A stretch of 64,000 nt of DNA, taken from contig CP020563.1 of the NCBI GenBank assembly GCA_002082585.1, positions 3,900,001 through 3,964,000 of the forward strand. Direction: 5' to 3'. This DNA is from Kitasatospora albolonga (lineage in GTDB: Bacteria; Actinomycetota; Actinomycetes; Streptomycetales; Streptomycetaceae). The position numbers and the translations under genes were made by a program. This document shows positions 25,662 through 33,688 of this stretch, one piece after another. The notes below the pieces were generated by a model. That model saw only the letters and a list, made by a program, of their open reading frames with translations, ran no database searches and was not told the origin of the DNA. The stretch's first letter is position 1; each line of letters opens with the position of its first letter.

Positions 25662-26074
25662 CGACGCCCGTCATCCGAAACCGTGTACCGGCCGGACCTT
25701 TTACCCCGCCGCTGACGCCCCCTGACCATCGGACCAGGACGTACGAGAAAGGGCACGCCATGACCACCCCTTCACAGCCGAGATGGGTGAGCCTCGGCTT
25801 GGTGTTCGGGGGCCCCACCCCGGTCTACTCGATCCCGGAGCCCGCTTCCGGCCCCTCACGTGCTTCCGTTCCGCCCGCCGGTGGGCCCACTGAAGAGGCC
25901 GCCGAGGAGCTGATGCGCGAAGCGCGCTACAGGCCGGAGGCGCCGTACCCCGGTGCACGGTCGATGCCCTGGGACAGCAGGTGCATGGACTGCGGGGCAC
26001 GTCGCAGACCCTCACTCCAGGATGTTGAGCGCGGTGTCCGGTGCAAGCACGTCCGGCGTGGGTCCGGCACATGA
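25658..26074 (+). CDS. hypothetical protein with a C-terminal Cys cluster
   Basis: The ATG at 25658 overlaps the preceding stop and gives 138 residues; an internal ATG at 25760 with GAAAGG upstream would give 104. The C-terminus has SRCMDCGARRRPSLQDVER and GVRCKHVRRG, a CxxC plus CxH arrangement that could bind zinc. The N-terminal half is Pro-rich and probably unstructured. Translationally coupled on both sides, so it belongs to the lanthipeptide operon. No function assigned. Confidence 0.55.
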   Translation: MTTPVIRNRVPAGPFTPPLTPPDHRTRTYEKGHAMTTPSQPRWVSLGLVFGGPTPVYSIPEPASGPSRASVPPAGGPTEEAAEELMREARYRPEAPYPGARSMPWDSRCMDCGARRRPSLQDVERGVRCKHVRRGSGT

Positions 26075-26481
26075 GGCGGACCCCCGTGCCCGCGCAGAGC
26101 ACGGCATTCCAGTGCAAGTTGTGCCCCACCAAGGGGACGGACCAGGAGATCCGAGGGGTCGGTACGCGGATGGCCGCATACCGGGTGTGCAGCTCGTGCG
26201 ACTTCTGGCTGACGTGCCTGGGGTACGCGATGCTCGGAGACCAAGACCCGGACGGCCGACGTGCCCTCCGGATCGACGGCGTCCATTACCTGTCGTGGAC
26301 CGAGGAGCAGGGGTTCCCGCCGGAGATCGGCTACGTGGGAAATACGGAGCACCGCTACATCCTGCTGACCGACCCGGCGGGCACCGTGCACGTGACACAC
26401 CGGCTCTGGCTCATGGGGACCATCCCCGAAAAACTCCGCACTCGCATGCCCGACAACGCGGTCTTCGCCCCTCCCGCGTAA
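26071..26481 (+). CDS. zinc-ribbon-like hypothetical protein
   Basis: The protein has 136 residues from ATG 26071, overlapping the previous stop. FQCKLCPTKGTDQEIRGVG and YRVCSSCDFWLTCLGY give two CxxC knuckles about 30 residues apart, a zinc-ribbon pattern. The second half (TEHRYILLTDPAGTVHVTHR) looks like a small beta domain. It is the last coupled gene of the lanthipeptide operon. Role unknown. Confidence 0.6.
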   Translation: MRRTPVPAQSTAFQCKLCPTKGTDQEIRGVGTRMAAYRVCSSCDFWLTCLGYAMLGDQDPDGRRALRIDGVHYLSWTEEQGFPPEIGYVGNTEHRYILLTDPAGTVHVTHRLWLMGTIPEKLRTRMPDNAVFAPPA

Positions 26482-26521
26482 GCACCCCAAGCACACCTAT
26501 CACACACAGTCGAGGAGCCGC

Positions 26522-27211
26522 ATGACCACCATTGGCGTTGCCCAGCGCGAAGGAACGGCAGGCCCGATCGCGGATGCTACGGCCAGCTACAGGTCCACCA
26601 GTACCTCGCATACAGCCGTGGCTCTGATCGACGGCTCAGGTCATGACGACGATGTAGTCCGACTGGCTCCGATGCTGGCGGAAACGGCCGCCCGCGTCGG
26701 AGCGGTTCGTGGCCCCCTGGCAGGTCTGCTGTCAGCTGGAGCACTGGTGCACGACCCGAGCCCGGTCCCGTCAGGCCCGGACGCGGTGGGTGTCCTCTAC
26801 GTCAGGCGACCGAACGAACGCGGATTCATGGTGTGGGTGGGGGACTGCCGGGCCTATCACTGGGACGGCAAAGCTCTCCAGCAAATGACCACCGACCACA
26901 CCCTCGCCGCATACCTTTCCCGGGCAGCCGGGGAGGCAGGGAACGTACCCGTGACGGCGCTGTCCGACTTCGTCGGCATCAAACTGGGCCAGGCTGTACC
27001 GGCGACCGTCCCGTTCGTCTCGGTACCAGCCGCTGGAACCCTCGTCCTCACCACTGACGGGGTCCATGACCAGGCACCACACGAAGTGATCGAGGCTCTG
27101 GTCCGAGAACACGCCAACGACCCGCAGACCTTGGCCGACGCGCTTGTGGCCGCTGCCCGCCCGAACTCGGCCGACTACCGCGACGATGCGACGGCCGTCG
27201 TCATCAGGTGA
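26522..27211 (+). CDS. PP2C-type serine/threonine phosphatase
   Basis: The protein has 229 residues with GAGGAG before ATG 26522. Metal-binding motifs in order: ALIDGSGHDDD (about residues 33-43), MVWVGDCRAYHWDG (about residues 102-115), LVLTTDGVHDQAPHE (about residues 175-189), and YRDDATAVVIR at the end. It is a single-domain cytoplasmic PP2C. The HATPase protein at 14768 is the natural counterpart in a kinase/phosphatase switch, although they are 11 kb apart. It converges with the relaxase gene. Confidence 0.82.
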   Translation: MTTIGVAQREGTAGPIADATASYRSTSTSHTAVALIDGSGHDDDVVRLAPMLAETAARVGAVRGPLAGLLSAGALVHDPSPVPSGPDAVGVLYVRRPNERGFMVWVGDCRAYHWDGKALQQMTTDHTLAAYLSRAAGEAGNVPVTALSDFVGIKLGQAVPATVPFVSVPAAGTLVLTTDGVHDQAPHEVIEALVREHANDPQTLADALVAAARPNSADYRDDATAVVIR

Positions 27212-27250
27212 CCTGTCAGCGTCCGCGCAACTGCACCAGCAGTAGACGAT

Positions 27251-30200
27251 CTAGACGGGCGGTGCGTCAGGCGGAGTGCTGAGCTGCGCGTAGTCCATCG
27301 TCGTGCGATCGGCATACGAAGTCTCGGGTTTCAGAGAAGGCGCTGCTGCGATCTCTTCGGTACCGGTGTGCTGTTGCCAGCGTCGAGCCCGCATTGTCAC
27401 CTCCCGCTCAAGACTGAACACTCGGTATTTGGCCCCACGAGCCATGCTCCGCGCCTTGGTCGCCTCGGCCCGCAACTGCTTGGCCACCTGGTTGTCCTCG
27501 ACAGCGGCACGTCGTAGGAGCACGGCCCTCTCCGGCTCCGGCATGTCCGCCTCGGTGAGCACGCCATCGTGCTCACCGACCGGTCCGGCGTGCTGAGCAA
27601 GCTCCTGGAGCCGGGCGTTCAGCTGCTCCAGCTCCTGCCCGGCCCTCTCGCATGTACGAAGCAGTTCCTCACGCTCCGCCTCCGCCGCAGTCCGGTCTTC
27701 TCCACGGAGCGCTGGGCGACCGAAGCGGCTGGTCGCGGCCAGCTGCTGTTCGAGTCCTTCGACCCGGGCCTGCGTGCGGTGCAGCCGGGCAGCCCTCTCG
27801 GGAATCGTGGTGTCCAGTGCACGAACTTCCCGAATCACCTCGGCGCGGTCAGCCACGTCCTGGTGCTGCCGGTGAAGTGCGAGCGTGTTCGGGCCAGTTC
27901 CGGCGGCTGCTTGCTGTTCGGCTCGGTCTGCTGCGGCCTCGGCCTTCTCGGCCGCCCGCTTAGTGGCACGGGCAGCGGTGGCAGCCTTGCGCGCAGCGTC
28001 GCGCAGTGCCGAGTTACCGAGGTGCGCGTATGGACGGTCAGCCGTCGGCGCGGGCTTCGGCGGTGTGGTCGGTTCCTCGCGCCGCTCGGCGGTGGCCGGG
28101 GCGAATCGGCTCCGGGGCTCCAGGTCCTCTTCGAGAGCGTCCGCGCCATGCGGTTCTCCAGCACCGGGAGCGCGCGGGATCGGCAAGTCCGCTACAACTT
28201 GGCGAACATGGGCGGGGACCGCACTCTTCGGGAGTTCGGTGAGGATCAGTCGCTCCTCAGTGCCGTTCTCGATCTCGCGGCAGAGGCCCGCGACGGCGCG
28301 GTCGAGCTGTTCCTGCTCGGTGAGTGCCTTGCCGTGGCGGGCGCGGTCAGCATCGGTCTCGTAGACGGCGAGTGGCAGGAAGAGATGGGACTCGGCCTTG
28401 TCCCTCGACATCATGGTGTAGAGGGCGTTCGCCTGGGCTCCGGGGCCGTAGACCAGGGCCTCCTGGACGCTGAGACCTTGCGATTTGTGGCCGGTGATTG
28501 CGTAGCCGAGGCTGAGTCCGCCCTGCGCGATGTAGTCGGGGTCCACCCATTCGGCAACGTCACGGTGCCCATCCTCGGTCTTCTCGCGCCACTCGACCAG
28601 CACCCTGCGGTCCTCGTCGACGGCGCGGACGATTCCGCGGTACCCGTTCAGTACGTCTTCGTTCTCGCCTCGGCTCTTCTTGCCCCGGTAGTCGTTGACC
28701 CGAAGAAGGACCTGGTCACCGATGGACAGCGTCAGCTCGCCGCCGCCGGGCAGTGCGTAGGCGTGCTCGGGACCGGTGAGGTCACCGGTCGCCTTCCGGA
28801 GGGCGCGGGCCCCTATGTTCAGCTCTTCCACGATCTCGTTGGTGGCGGCGAGCATGAGGAGTTGCTGCACGGCGGTGTGGTCGTCGGTGTGCGCGGCGCG
28901 CTTGTCGGCCCAGACGGTGAGCATCGCGGCGAGAGTGACGTCCTTGTCCGCGAGGGCGTGCACGCGGCCGGTCCCGGCGAACGTACGGAGCGCTTCCACT
29001 CGGTCGTCGTCGCGCCACAGCTCCAGGGCCCTGCGCTCGATAGCGTCCCTTTGCCGGAAGTTCTCGTTGAGGCTGAGTCCGCCGACGATGTGGTGCACGG
29101 CAGCGAAGGAACCGCCGATGCCAGGCGAGTGCAACTGCTTCGGGTCACCGATGCCGACGATCTTCGTGCGGGTCATCGCGGCGTGGGTGAGGAGTTCGGC
29201 GATGTCGCGGTCATCGCACATGGCGGCCTCATCCAGCACCAGGACGTCAACGCCCGTGAGGCCCGGACCGCCGTTGCGGACGTTGGTGAGCCAGGACGCG
29301 AGGGTACGGGACTCGATGCCCGCCTCGGCCCGCAGATTCGCGGCGGCGACGGCGGCCGTGCTCGCTCCGGCAATGACGAGGCCGTGTGCCTCCCATGCCT
29401 GCCGGGCGGTGTTCATGATGGTGGTCTTGCCCGATCCGGCGATGCCCACCACGGCGTCGATTCCGTGCCCGGCCGTGAGGAGCCGTTCGAGGACGGCACG
29501 CTGTTCGTCGGAGAACGCGAAAGTGCCGCCGTGCTGGGCCTCAGCGGTGGACAGGGTCATGTCGACCGTGTCGCTGGTGACGACGGCAGCGTGCTCGTTG
29601 AGCCGGTTCGTGGTCTCGGAGACGATGAGCGTTTCTGCGGCCACGACGTCCGCCGTGGTGTACCGGTCGGCATGCGTGAAGTGCTGGGCGCCCTTCGGGT
29701 TCAGCTGGACCGCGTATCCAGCTTGACGCAGGACCGAGTTGGTGAGCTGTTCGGCCTCGTCGGCGTCGGCGACGCCGTACGGGAGGGTGTCCAGCACAGC
29801 GGCGATGGCGGCAGCGTGGGTGAACTCCTTGGCGTGCGCAGTCAGGCCGGATTTCGGGTCGAAGACCTGGGCGCACACCTCGTCCAGAGAAGGGTTCTGG
29901 TCCAGTCGGCTCTGCTGCATCGCGCTGGCTGCGATGGCGTCGGGGTCGTCACCGGCAGCGCGGCCTTCGGCCTGCCAGTAGGCCCGCAGCACGTCGTCCT
30001 CGACGCCGGCGGCTTCGCCGTTCTTCGCGGCCTTGGACGCGGTGGAGGCAGCGGTGCGCTCACGGGTCGTGGCCTTGTCGTAGTCGATGCCGAGTTTTGT
30101 CAGCAGGTCCCGGACCTGGGCGTCGCGCTTGCTGAACAGCCGGATCGTGGCCTCGGGGATGGCCGCGATCTCCCACGCACCGGTCCGCTCGTCGCGGCGA

Positions 30201-31699
30201 AAGCTGATGCCGAACGTGTCGGTCAGCTCCCTCCGGATGCGGGCGTTCATGAGGGACTGGGTGGCCCGGGTGTGCCGGTGGAGGTCACGGCCCCCGCTGG
30301 CCATCGTGGACCACTTACCGTCGTCACCCTTGACCATGTTGGCCAGGGTGAAGTGCAGGTGGAAGTGGGGGTCTCCGTACGGGGCGCCGTTCACGGGGCG
30401 GGCGGCGCGGTGGACCATCATCCAGCCGGAGAACCCGCTCGTCTCCACCTTCTCGGCCTCGTCGCCGTCACCATGGTGACCGCGCATGGCGTACGCGGTC
30501 CACCGTTCCAGAGCACCGATGGACTCGCGGCCAGCAGCCGTGTAGATGCCCTCGACCTGAGCGGCGATCTCCTCGGGCGCGTACGCGAGGATCGCGCTCT
30601 GCGACTTCGCCAGGTCCAAAGTGACGTCGGCACCGAAGTTGCCGACCTGCACGCGGCCTTCGAGGAGAGCGGCCTTGATCTCCTCAACGTCCCACACGTT
30701 CCCGGGCGCGAGTCCTGCGGCCTTGGCCATCGCGACGGCTTCGCGGACGTCCATCGGCAAATCACGGAAGCGCCGTGCACCTTCGCCCTCAACCTGGGCG
30801 TACCGGCGCTTCATGGACTTGGCCTTGAACAGGTCGGCGGGCTGCTGCCCGGTCTCGGCAGCGCGGGCTTCGACGGCGCGCAGGAGTGCGCGGGCGTCCA
30901 AGCGACCGCCCGCCTCGGCGGCCACGGCCTTCTCCACCACCTCCTCGCCGTAGAGGTCGACAGCGTCAATGCCGACGGCGTCGGCGAGCTTCAGCACCGT
31001 GGAGACGGGGACGCGGTGCGACTCTCCGAACCGCTTGAGCTGGCTCTCCATCCGGCGGACGGCGTCCTGCTTGCGCTTGGAGTCCAGCAGGGAGGCCAGG
31101 GGCACGCCGCGCTCGGCGGCGGCGCGACGGATGGCGCGGACCAGCGGAGCGGCGGGGAGCTTGGCGGCCGGCGCGATGGCCAGCTTGGGTTTCACGAGGG
31201 TCTGCCCGGTCCGGGGGTCCTCCCCGTGCATGAGGCGCCGTGCCGCCGGGAACTGCTCGGGGGCGAGGGTGCTGCCGGGCACGATATCGAACTCTGCGAG
31301 CCCGCCGCCGATCCAGACCAGGGGGCGTTCGCTGGCGTCCAGGTGGTAGTCCACCTGCCCTTCGGCGGACCGTGGGGGAAGGGCCTGTTCGCCGTAGAGG
31401 TCGCGAGCGTCAAGCCCGGCTGCGGCGGCGACTTCGACGGCGTCGAAGCCGGTGAACCGCGCGGCGCCCGTACTGCGGATGAGTCCGCGGGCACGGAAGA
31501 AGGCGCGTTTGGCCTCGCGGTTGGCGAGCAGGGAGGCGACGGGGGCACCGGCGGCTTCGGCCTTGGCCTCAATGGCTGCGACGAGGGGTGCGGCGTCGAC
31601 TGCTGCGGACTTCCCGCAGCCGTGACCGCCGGTCAGGCGGTACTCAACCTGCTCGTCGGACGGGCCGATCATGGTGACCCACCCCATCGGCCCGCTCAC
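27251..31699 (-). CDS. traA: MobF-type relaxase-helicase with three internal repeats
   Basis: The protein has 1482 residues from GTG 31699 (GAGGGCGG upstream). The relaxase centre is YGDPHFHLHF, giving His445, 447 and 449 of the HUH triad. Candidate catalytic tyrosines are in EQVEYRL (Y20) and GQVDYHL (Y118). Three repeats of about 70 residues occupy residues 36-103, 184-252 and 267-340, each ending near DLYGEE, and split the N-terminal half. The C-terminal helicase has Walker A GIAGSGKTT (about 752-760), Walker B VLVLDEAAM and YAITGHKSQGLSVQEALVYG. It nicks oriT, stays covalently bound and unwinds the strand for the VirD4-like pump. The tail after residue about 1250 is helical and charged. 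Confidence 0.88.
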   Translation of the reverse strand: MSGPMGWVTMIGPSDEQVEYRLTGGHGCGKSAAVDAAPLVAAIEAKAEAAGAPVASLLANREAKRAFFRARGLIRSTGAARFTGFDAVEVAAAAGLDARDLYGEQALPPRSAEGQVDYHLDASERPLVWIGGGLAEFDIVPGSTLAPEQFPAARRLMHGEDPRTGQTLVKPKLAIAPAAKLPAAPLVRAIRRAAAERGVPLASLLDSKRKQDAVRRMESQLKRFGESHRVPVSTVLKLADAVGIDAVDLYGEEVVEKAVAAEAGGRLDARALLRAVEARAAETGQQPADLFKAKSMKRRYAQVEGEGARRFRDLPMDVREAVAMAKAAGLAPGNVWDVEEIKAALLEGRVQVGNFGADVTLDLAKSQSAILAYAPEEIAAQVEGIYTAAGRESIGALERWTAYAMRGHHGDGDEAEKVETSGFSGWMMVHRAARPVNGAPYGDPHFHLHFTLANMVKGDDGKWSTMASGGRDLHRHTRATQSLMNARIRRELTDTFGISFRRDERTGAWEIAAIPEATIRLFSKRDAQVRDLLTKLGIDYDKATTRERTAASTASKAAKNGEAAGVEDDVLRAYWQAEGRAAGDDPDAIAASAMQQSRLDQNPSLDEVCAQVFDPKSGLTAHAKEFTHAAAIAAVLDTLPYGVADADEAEQLTNSVLRQAGYAVQLNPKGAQHFTHADRYTTADVVAAETLIVSETTNRLNEHAAVVTSDTVDMTLSTAEAQHGGTFAFSDEQRAVLERLLTAGHGIDAVVGIAGSGKTTIMNTARQAWEAHGLVIAGASTAAVAAANLRAEAGIESRTLASWLTNVRNGGPGLTGVDVLVLDEAAMCDDRDIAELLTHAAMTRTKIVGIGDPKQLHSPGIGGSFAAVHHIVGGLSLNENFRQRDAIERRALELWRDDDRVEALRTFAGTGRVHALADKDVTLAAMLTVWADKRAAHTDDHTAVQQLLMLAATNEIVEELNIGARALRKATGDLTGPEHAYALPGGGELTLSIGDQVLLRVNDYRGKKSRGENEDVLNGYRGIVRAVDEDRRVLVEWREKTEDGHRDVAEWVDPDYIAQGGLSLGYAITGHKSQGLSVQEALVYGPGAQANALYTMMSRDKAESHLFLPLAVYETDADRARHGKALTEQEQLDRAVAGLCREIENGTEERLILTELPKSAVPAHVRQVVADLPIPRAPGAGEPHGADALEEDLEPRSRFAPATAERREEPTTPPKPAPTADRPYAHLGNSALRDAARKAATAARATKRAAEKAEAAADRAEQQAAAGTGPNTLALHRQHQDVADRAEVIREVRALDTTIPERAARLHRTQARVEGLEQQLAATSRFGRPALRGEDRTAAEAEREELLRTCERAGQELEQLNARLQELAQHAGPVGEHDGVLTEADMPEPERAVLLRRAAVEDNQVAKQLRAEATKARSMARGAKYRVFSLEREVTMRARRWQQHTGTEEIAAAPSLKPETSYADRTTMDYAQLSTPPDAPPV

Positions 31700-32250
31700 C
31701 CCCCGCCCTCAATCGGTCAATTTCGGTCGTCTTGGCTGATTGTATCGTCACGAAGTGACGATACCTTGGTCCTCTTCAATCAAGATCATGATCAACGAGG
31801 GGGAACCTCGGGCACTCGGGAGGGCCTGGTCGCTCCTGCGGATCAGGCTCGTGGAGCCTGATGTGCTGTTGGACTGTTACCTCGGTGCGGGTGCGCGGGC
31901 TGGGTGCCGTACGTGCTGAGTCGGTACGACGATCGGATGGCGGTGCGGTACCTGCGCGGAGCTGCGTCGCTGGTGTACGTATGAAGCACACCCAATATCC
32001 GGCGGCTTCACGCCGGTTCGCCCAGTTGTCGGCCCCGTATTGGATGGCCACGGGCTCCCCGGCGTACGGTTCCGATGCGGAGGGCCGGTTGGGACCGGGT
32101 CGGGTGACTCCGCCCGCCGTACCCGGTCGACCGCCCGGGGAGCGGAGCGGGTTCCCGCTCCGTGGGGGCTCGTAGCCGCCGCCCGTCGCCTGCTGTTGGG
32201 TCGTGCGGTCTTGGTTGGGCCCTGCTCGATCCGCAAGGACCTGGTGACAC
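31700..32250. other. 550-bp gene-poor region next to the relaxase gene; oriT candidate
   Basis: No convincing gene is visible in either strand. It contains the 23-bp inverted repeat at 31742-31764, a GATCATGATC palindrome at 31784-31793, a CCGGCG/CGCCGG hairpin at 31999-32016 and a perfect 9-bp hairpin CGGAGCGGG-TT-CCCGCTCCG at 32143-32162. The first 100 bp are clearly less GC-rich than the rest. Position between the relaxase and the minus-strand gene array makes it the best oriT candidate. The nick site cannot be read by eye. Confidence 0.45.
31742..31764. repeat. perfect 10-bp inverted repeat upstream of the relaxase
   Basis: Arms GTATCGTCAC and its exact complement surround GAA. The repeat begins 43 bp upstream of the relaxase start in an AT-richer stretch. 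It could be the relaxase recognition hairpin of oriT or an operator controlling the relaxase gene; the sequence alone does not decide. Confidence 0.6.
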
Positions 32251-32291
32251 GACGAAGGTCCCCGCCCCGGATCGGAGCGGGGACCTTCGTC
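32251..32291 (-). terminator. terminator-like hairpin at the end of the leading-region array
   Basis: Perfect 15-bp arms (GACGAAGGTCCCCGC at 32251-32265 and its complement at 32277-32291) with an 11-base loop. It lies 28 bases after the stop of the minus-strand zinc-ribbon gene, so it closes that transcription unit before the oriT candidate. No T-tract. Confidence 0.65.
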
Positions 32292-32318
32292 AAGCTGGCC
32301 GTGTGGCTCGGCCGGCGG

Positions 32319-32495
32319 CTACGTGCTCAGGGGCCACTCACCGAACGGTACCGGCGCCTGACCTTGGGCTTCGCGTACGGCTTCGTCCGTGCCACACGCG
32401 GTGCAGATGAAAACCTCGCGGACGGTGGTCAGCCGGGAACGCGCGGGCCGTTCACCGAGCGGGCCACCGCAGCGCGGACAGCGGGTGTCGGGCAC
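32319..32495 (-). CDS. 58-residue zinc-ribbon protein
   Basis: GTG at 32495 gives a peptide beginning MPDTRCPRCGGPLGERPARS and containing VFICTACGTDEAVREAQG. Two CxxC knuckles 22 residues apart form a clear zinc ribbon. The start lies four bases beyond the stop of the 32499 gene in the same orientation, and codon third positions are GC-rich, so translation is likely. Proteins of this kind are often DNA- or RNA-binding accessories. Role unknown, but it is the gene nearest the oriT candidate. Confidence 0.65.
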   Translation of the reverse strand: MPDTRCPRCGGPLGERPARSRLTTVREVFICTACGTDEAVREAQGQAPVPFGEWPLST

Positions 32496-32498
32496 GGG

Positions 32499-33203
32499 TC
32501 ACTCCTCAGGGTGCTCGCGGGCGGACTTGAGGATGTTGTTCCAGGTCGGCCGGGAGTACGTCTTCTCCGTCAGCTCTTGGAGCTGCGGGATCAGCTCGGC
32601 GTTCGTGGCCTTGGGGTTCGCCGCGATGGCTTGCCGGGCGAGGGTCAGCCGCTCGTCTCCCTGGTAGGGGTAGGCCAGGCCCTTACGACCCGCGGTGCGC
32701 CCGCCGGCGTGCCCGCGCCCTTTGCGGTCCGCGAGGTACTGCCACAAGCGCCAGCGCTTCCACTTCGGGCGACGCCGAGTCGGAAGCTCGTCCCAGTCGT
32801 CCGGCGCCGGCCACCCCTGCGGCGGGTTATTGACGTAGTGGGAGACGGTGGCGGAGTCGGCGAACCCGCAGATTTTCGCCGCCTCGGCAGGGCCGACCAT
32901 CTCTTCGGGGTCGCCGTCGAGCTTGGGCGGGTTGGTGGTGCTGGCGGCGGCGCGCTGCCGCTGAAGCTCGTAGTGCCACGTCGCCCATACGTTGGCGTCC
33001 CAGTGCATGACGCCACCGATGGTGTCCGCGACGGGCGGGTGGCCGTTGTTTTCCCGGTCGGTCCAGAGGTTTTGAAGCGTCGGCTCGCTGATGCCGTGTA
33101 GCTGGCGCAGGTCCGCGCGTGAGTGGAGCAGGCGGCCGTCTACCTTGCGGGGCACGGTCGTCTCCTGTTCTTGGTCGGGGTCGGGACCGCTCGGCGCGGT
33201 CAC
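32499..33203 (-). CDS. DNA-binding protein with two AlpA/MerR-like HTH regions
   Basis: The GTG at 33203 overlaps the stop of the upstream gene and gives 234 residues. Two helix-turn-helix regions are visible: LRQLHGISEPTLQNLWTDRE with VMHWDANVWATWH, and GPAEAAKICGFADSATVSHY with RRRPKWKRWRLWQYLADRKG. The C-terminus (LTLARQAIAANPKATNAELI) looks like a third helical DNA-binding part. Lying next to the relaxase and oriT candidate, it could be a relaxosome accessory protein or a regulator of the repeated promoters. Both are inference. Confidence 0.65.
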   Translation of the reverse strand: MTAPSGPDPDQEQETTVPRKVDGRLLHSRADLRQLHGISEPTLQNLWTDRENNGHPPVADTIGGVMHWDANVWATWHYELQRQRAAASTTNPPKLDGDPEEMVGPAEAAKICGFADSATVSHYVNNPPQGWPAPDDWDELPTRRRPKWKRWRLWQYLADRKGRGHAGGRTAGRKGLAYPYQGDERLTLARQAIAANPKATNAELIPQLQELTEKTYSRPTWNNILKSAREHPEE

Positions 33204-33478
33204 TGGATGTCGTCCGGGTCGGGGGTCGGAGTCCACGTACGGCTGCCCGCCGGTTCGAGCCGGGTGAGGGTGGCTATGTCGGCCACGGGGACGGCGGCGG
33301 CCCAGTCGGCGCGGCCGGGGTGTCCGATAGGGAGGTTGAGCACGAAATGCCGACCGGTCGGGGGAAGGTCCTCGACGATGACGAAGGTGCCGTTCGGATC
33401 GGCGCCGATGCTGTTACCCCTCGTGAGCTGGGCGATGTCGCCGGGCTGGGGACAGTCGGGGTGTCGGTCACATACCAT
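33200..33478 (-). CDS. hypothetical protein, 92 residues
   Basis: ATG 33478 lies 24 bases after a CTCACCAG box. The short protein contains HPDCPQPGDIAQLTRGNSIG, NGTFVIVEDLPPTGRHFVLN and VPVADIATLTRLEPAGSR, probably a small beta-barrel. No known family. Coupled by GTGA to the HTH gene downstream. Confidence 0.55.
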   Translation of the reverse strand: MVCDRHPDCPQPGDIAQLTRGNSIGADPNGTFVIVEDLPPTGRHFVLNLPIGHPGRADWAAAVPVADIATLTRLEPAGSRTWTPTPDPDDIQ

Positions 33479-33502
33479 AGTTTCGTAAGGACTACTTTCT
33501 AA

Positions 33503-33661
33503 CTGGTGAGTATCCTTTGACGGCCAGCGCCTGTTGCCATAGCGCGCTGGCCGTCGCCCTGTCTCTGGGTGGGTGGCGTCCGTACGAACGCGCGGCCGGT
33601 CGGAGGTTGCCCGCTCCGCTGACGGCGGGGTAATTAAACCACCTTTGGGTTGAGCGAGGCG
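33503..33661 (-). promoter_or_regulatory. leading-region module 1 (degenerate promoter, hairpin, CTCACCAG box)
   Basis: Read on the minus strand: a partial copy of the TTTAATTAA box (TTTAAT at 33638-33633) with GGTGG before it but without a good -35 element. A perfect 12-bp hairpin follows (GACGGCCAGCGC and complement, 33519-33530 and 33544-33555), then ACTCACCAG (box at 33503-33510), 24 bases before the 33478 start. The order of parts is that of the six full modules, although the hairpin sequence is unrelated. Confidence 0.5.
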
Positions 33662-33688
33662 GGGCCCTGATCCAGACGACGGCGGTCA

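Noticed and set aside
27569..31861. A 1430-codon open frame on the plus strand opposite the relaxase gene
   Set aside because: It is a mirror frame caused by high GC at third positions of the relaxase gene. The translation is low-complexity Gly/Val/Asp/Arg text without motifs, while the minus strand has complete relaxase and helicase motifs.
32251..32291. The 15-bp hairpin as part of oriT
   Set aside because: It stands at the usual distance after the stop of the minus-strand zinc-ribbon gene, so a terminator is the simpler reading, although a double role is possible.
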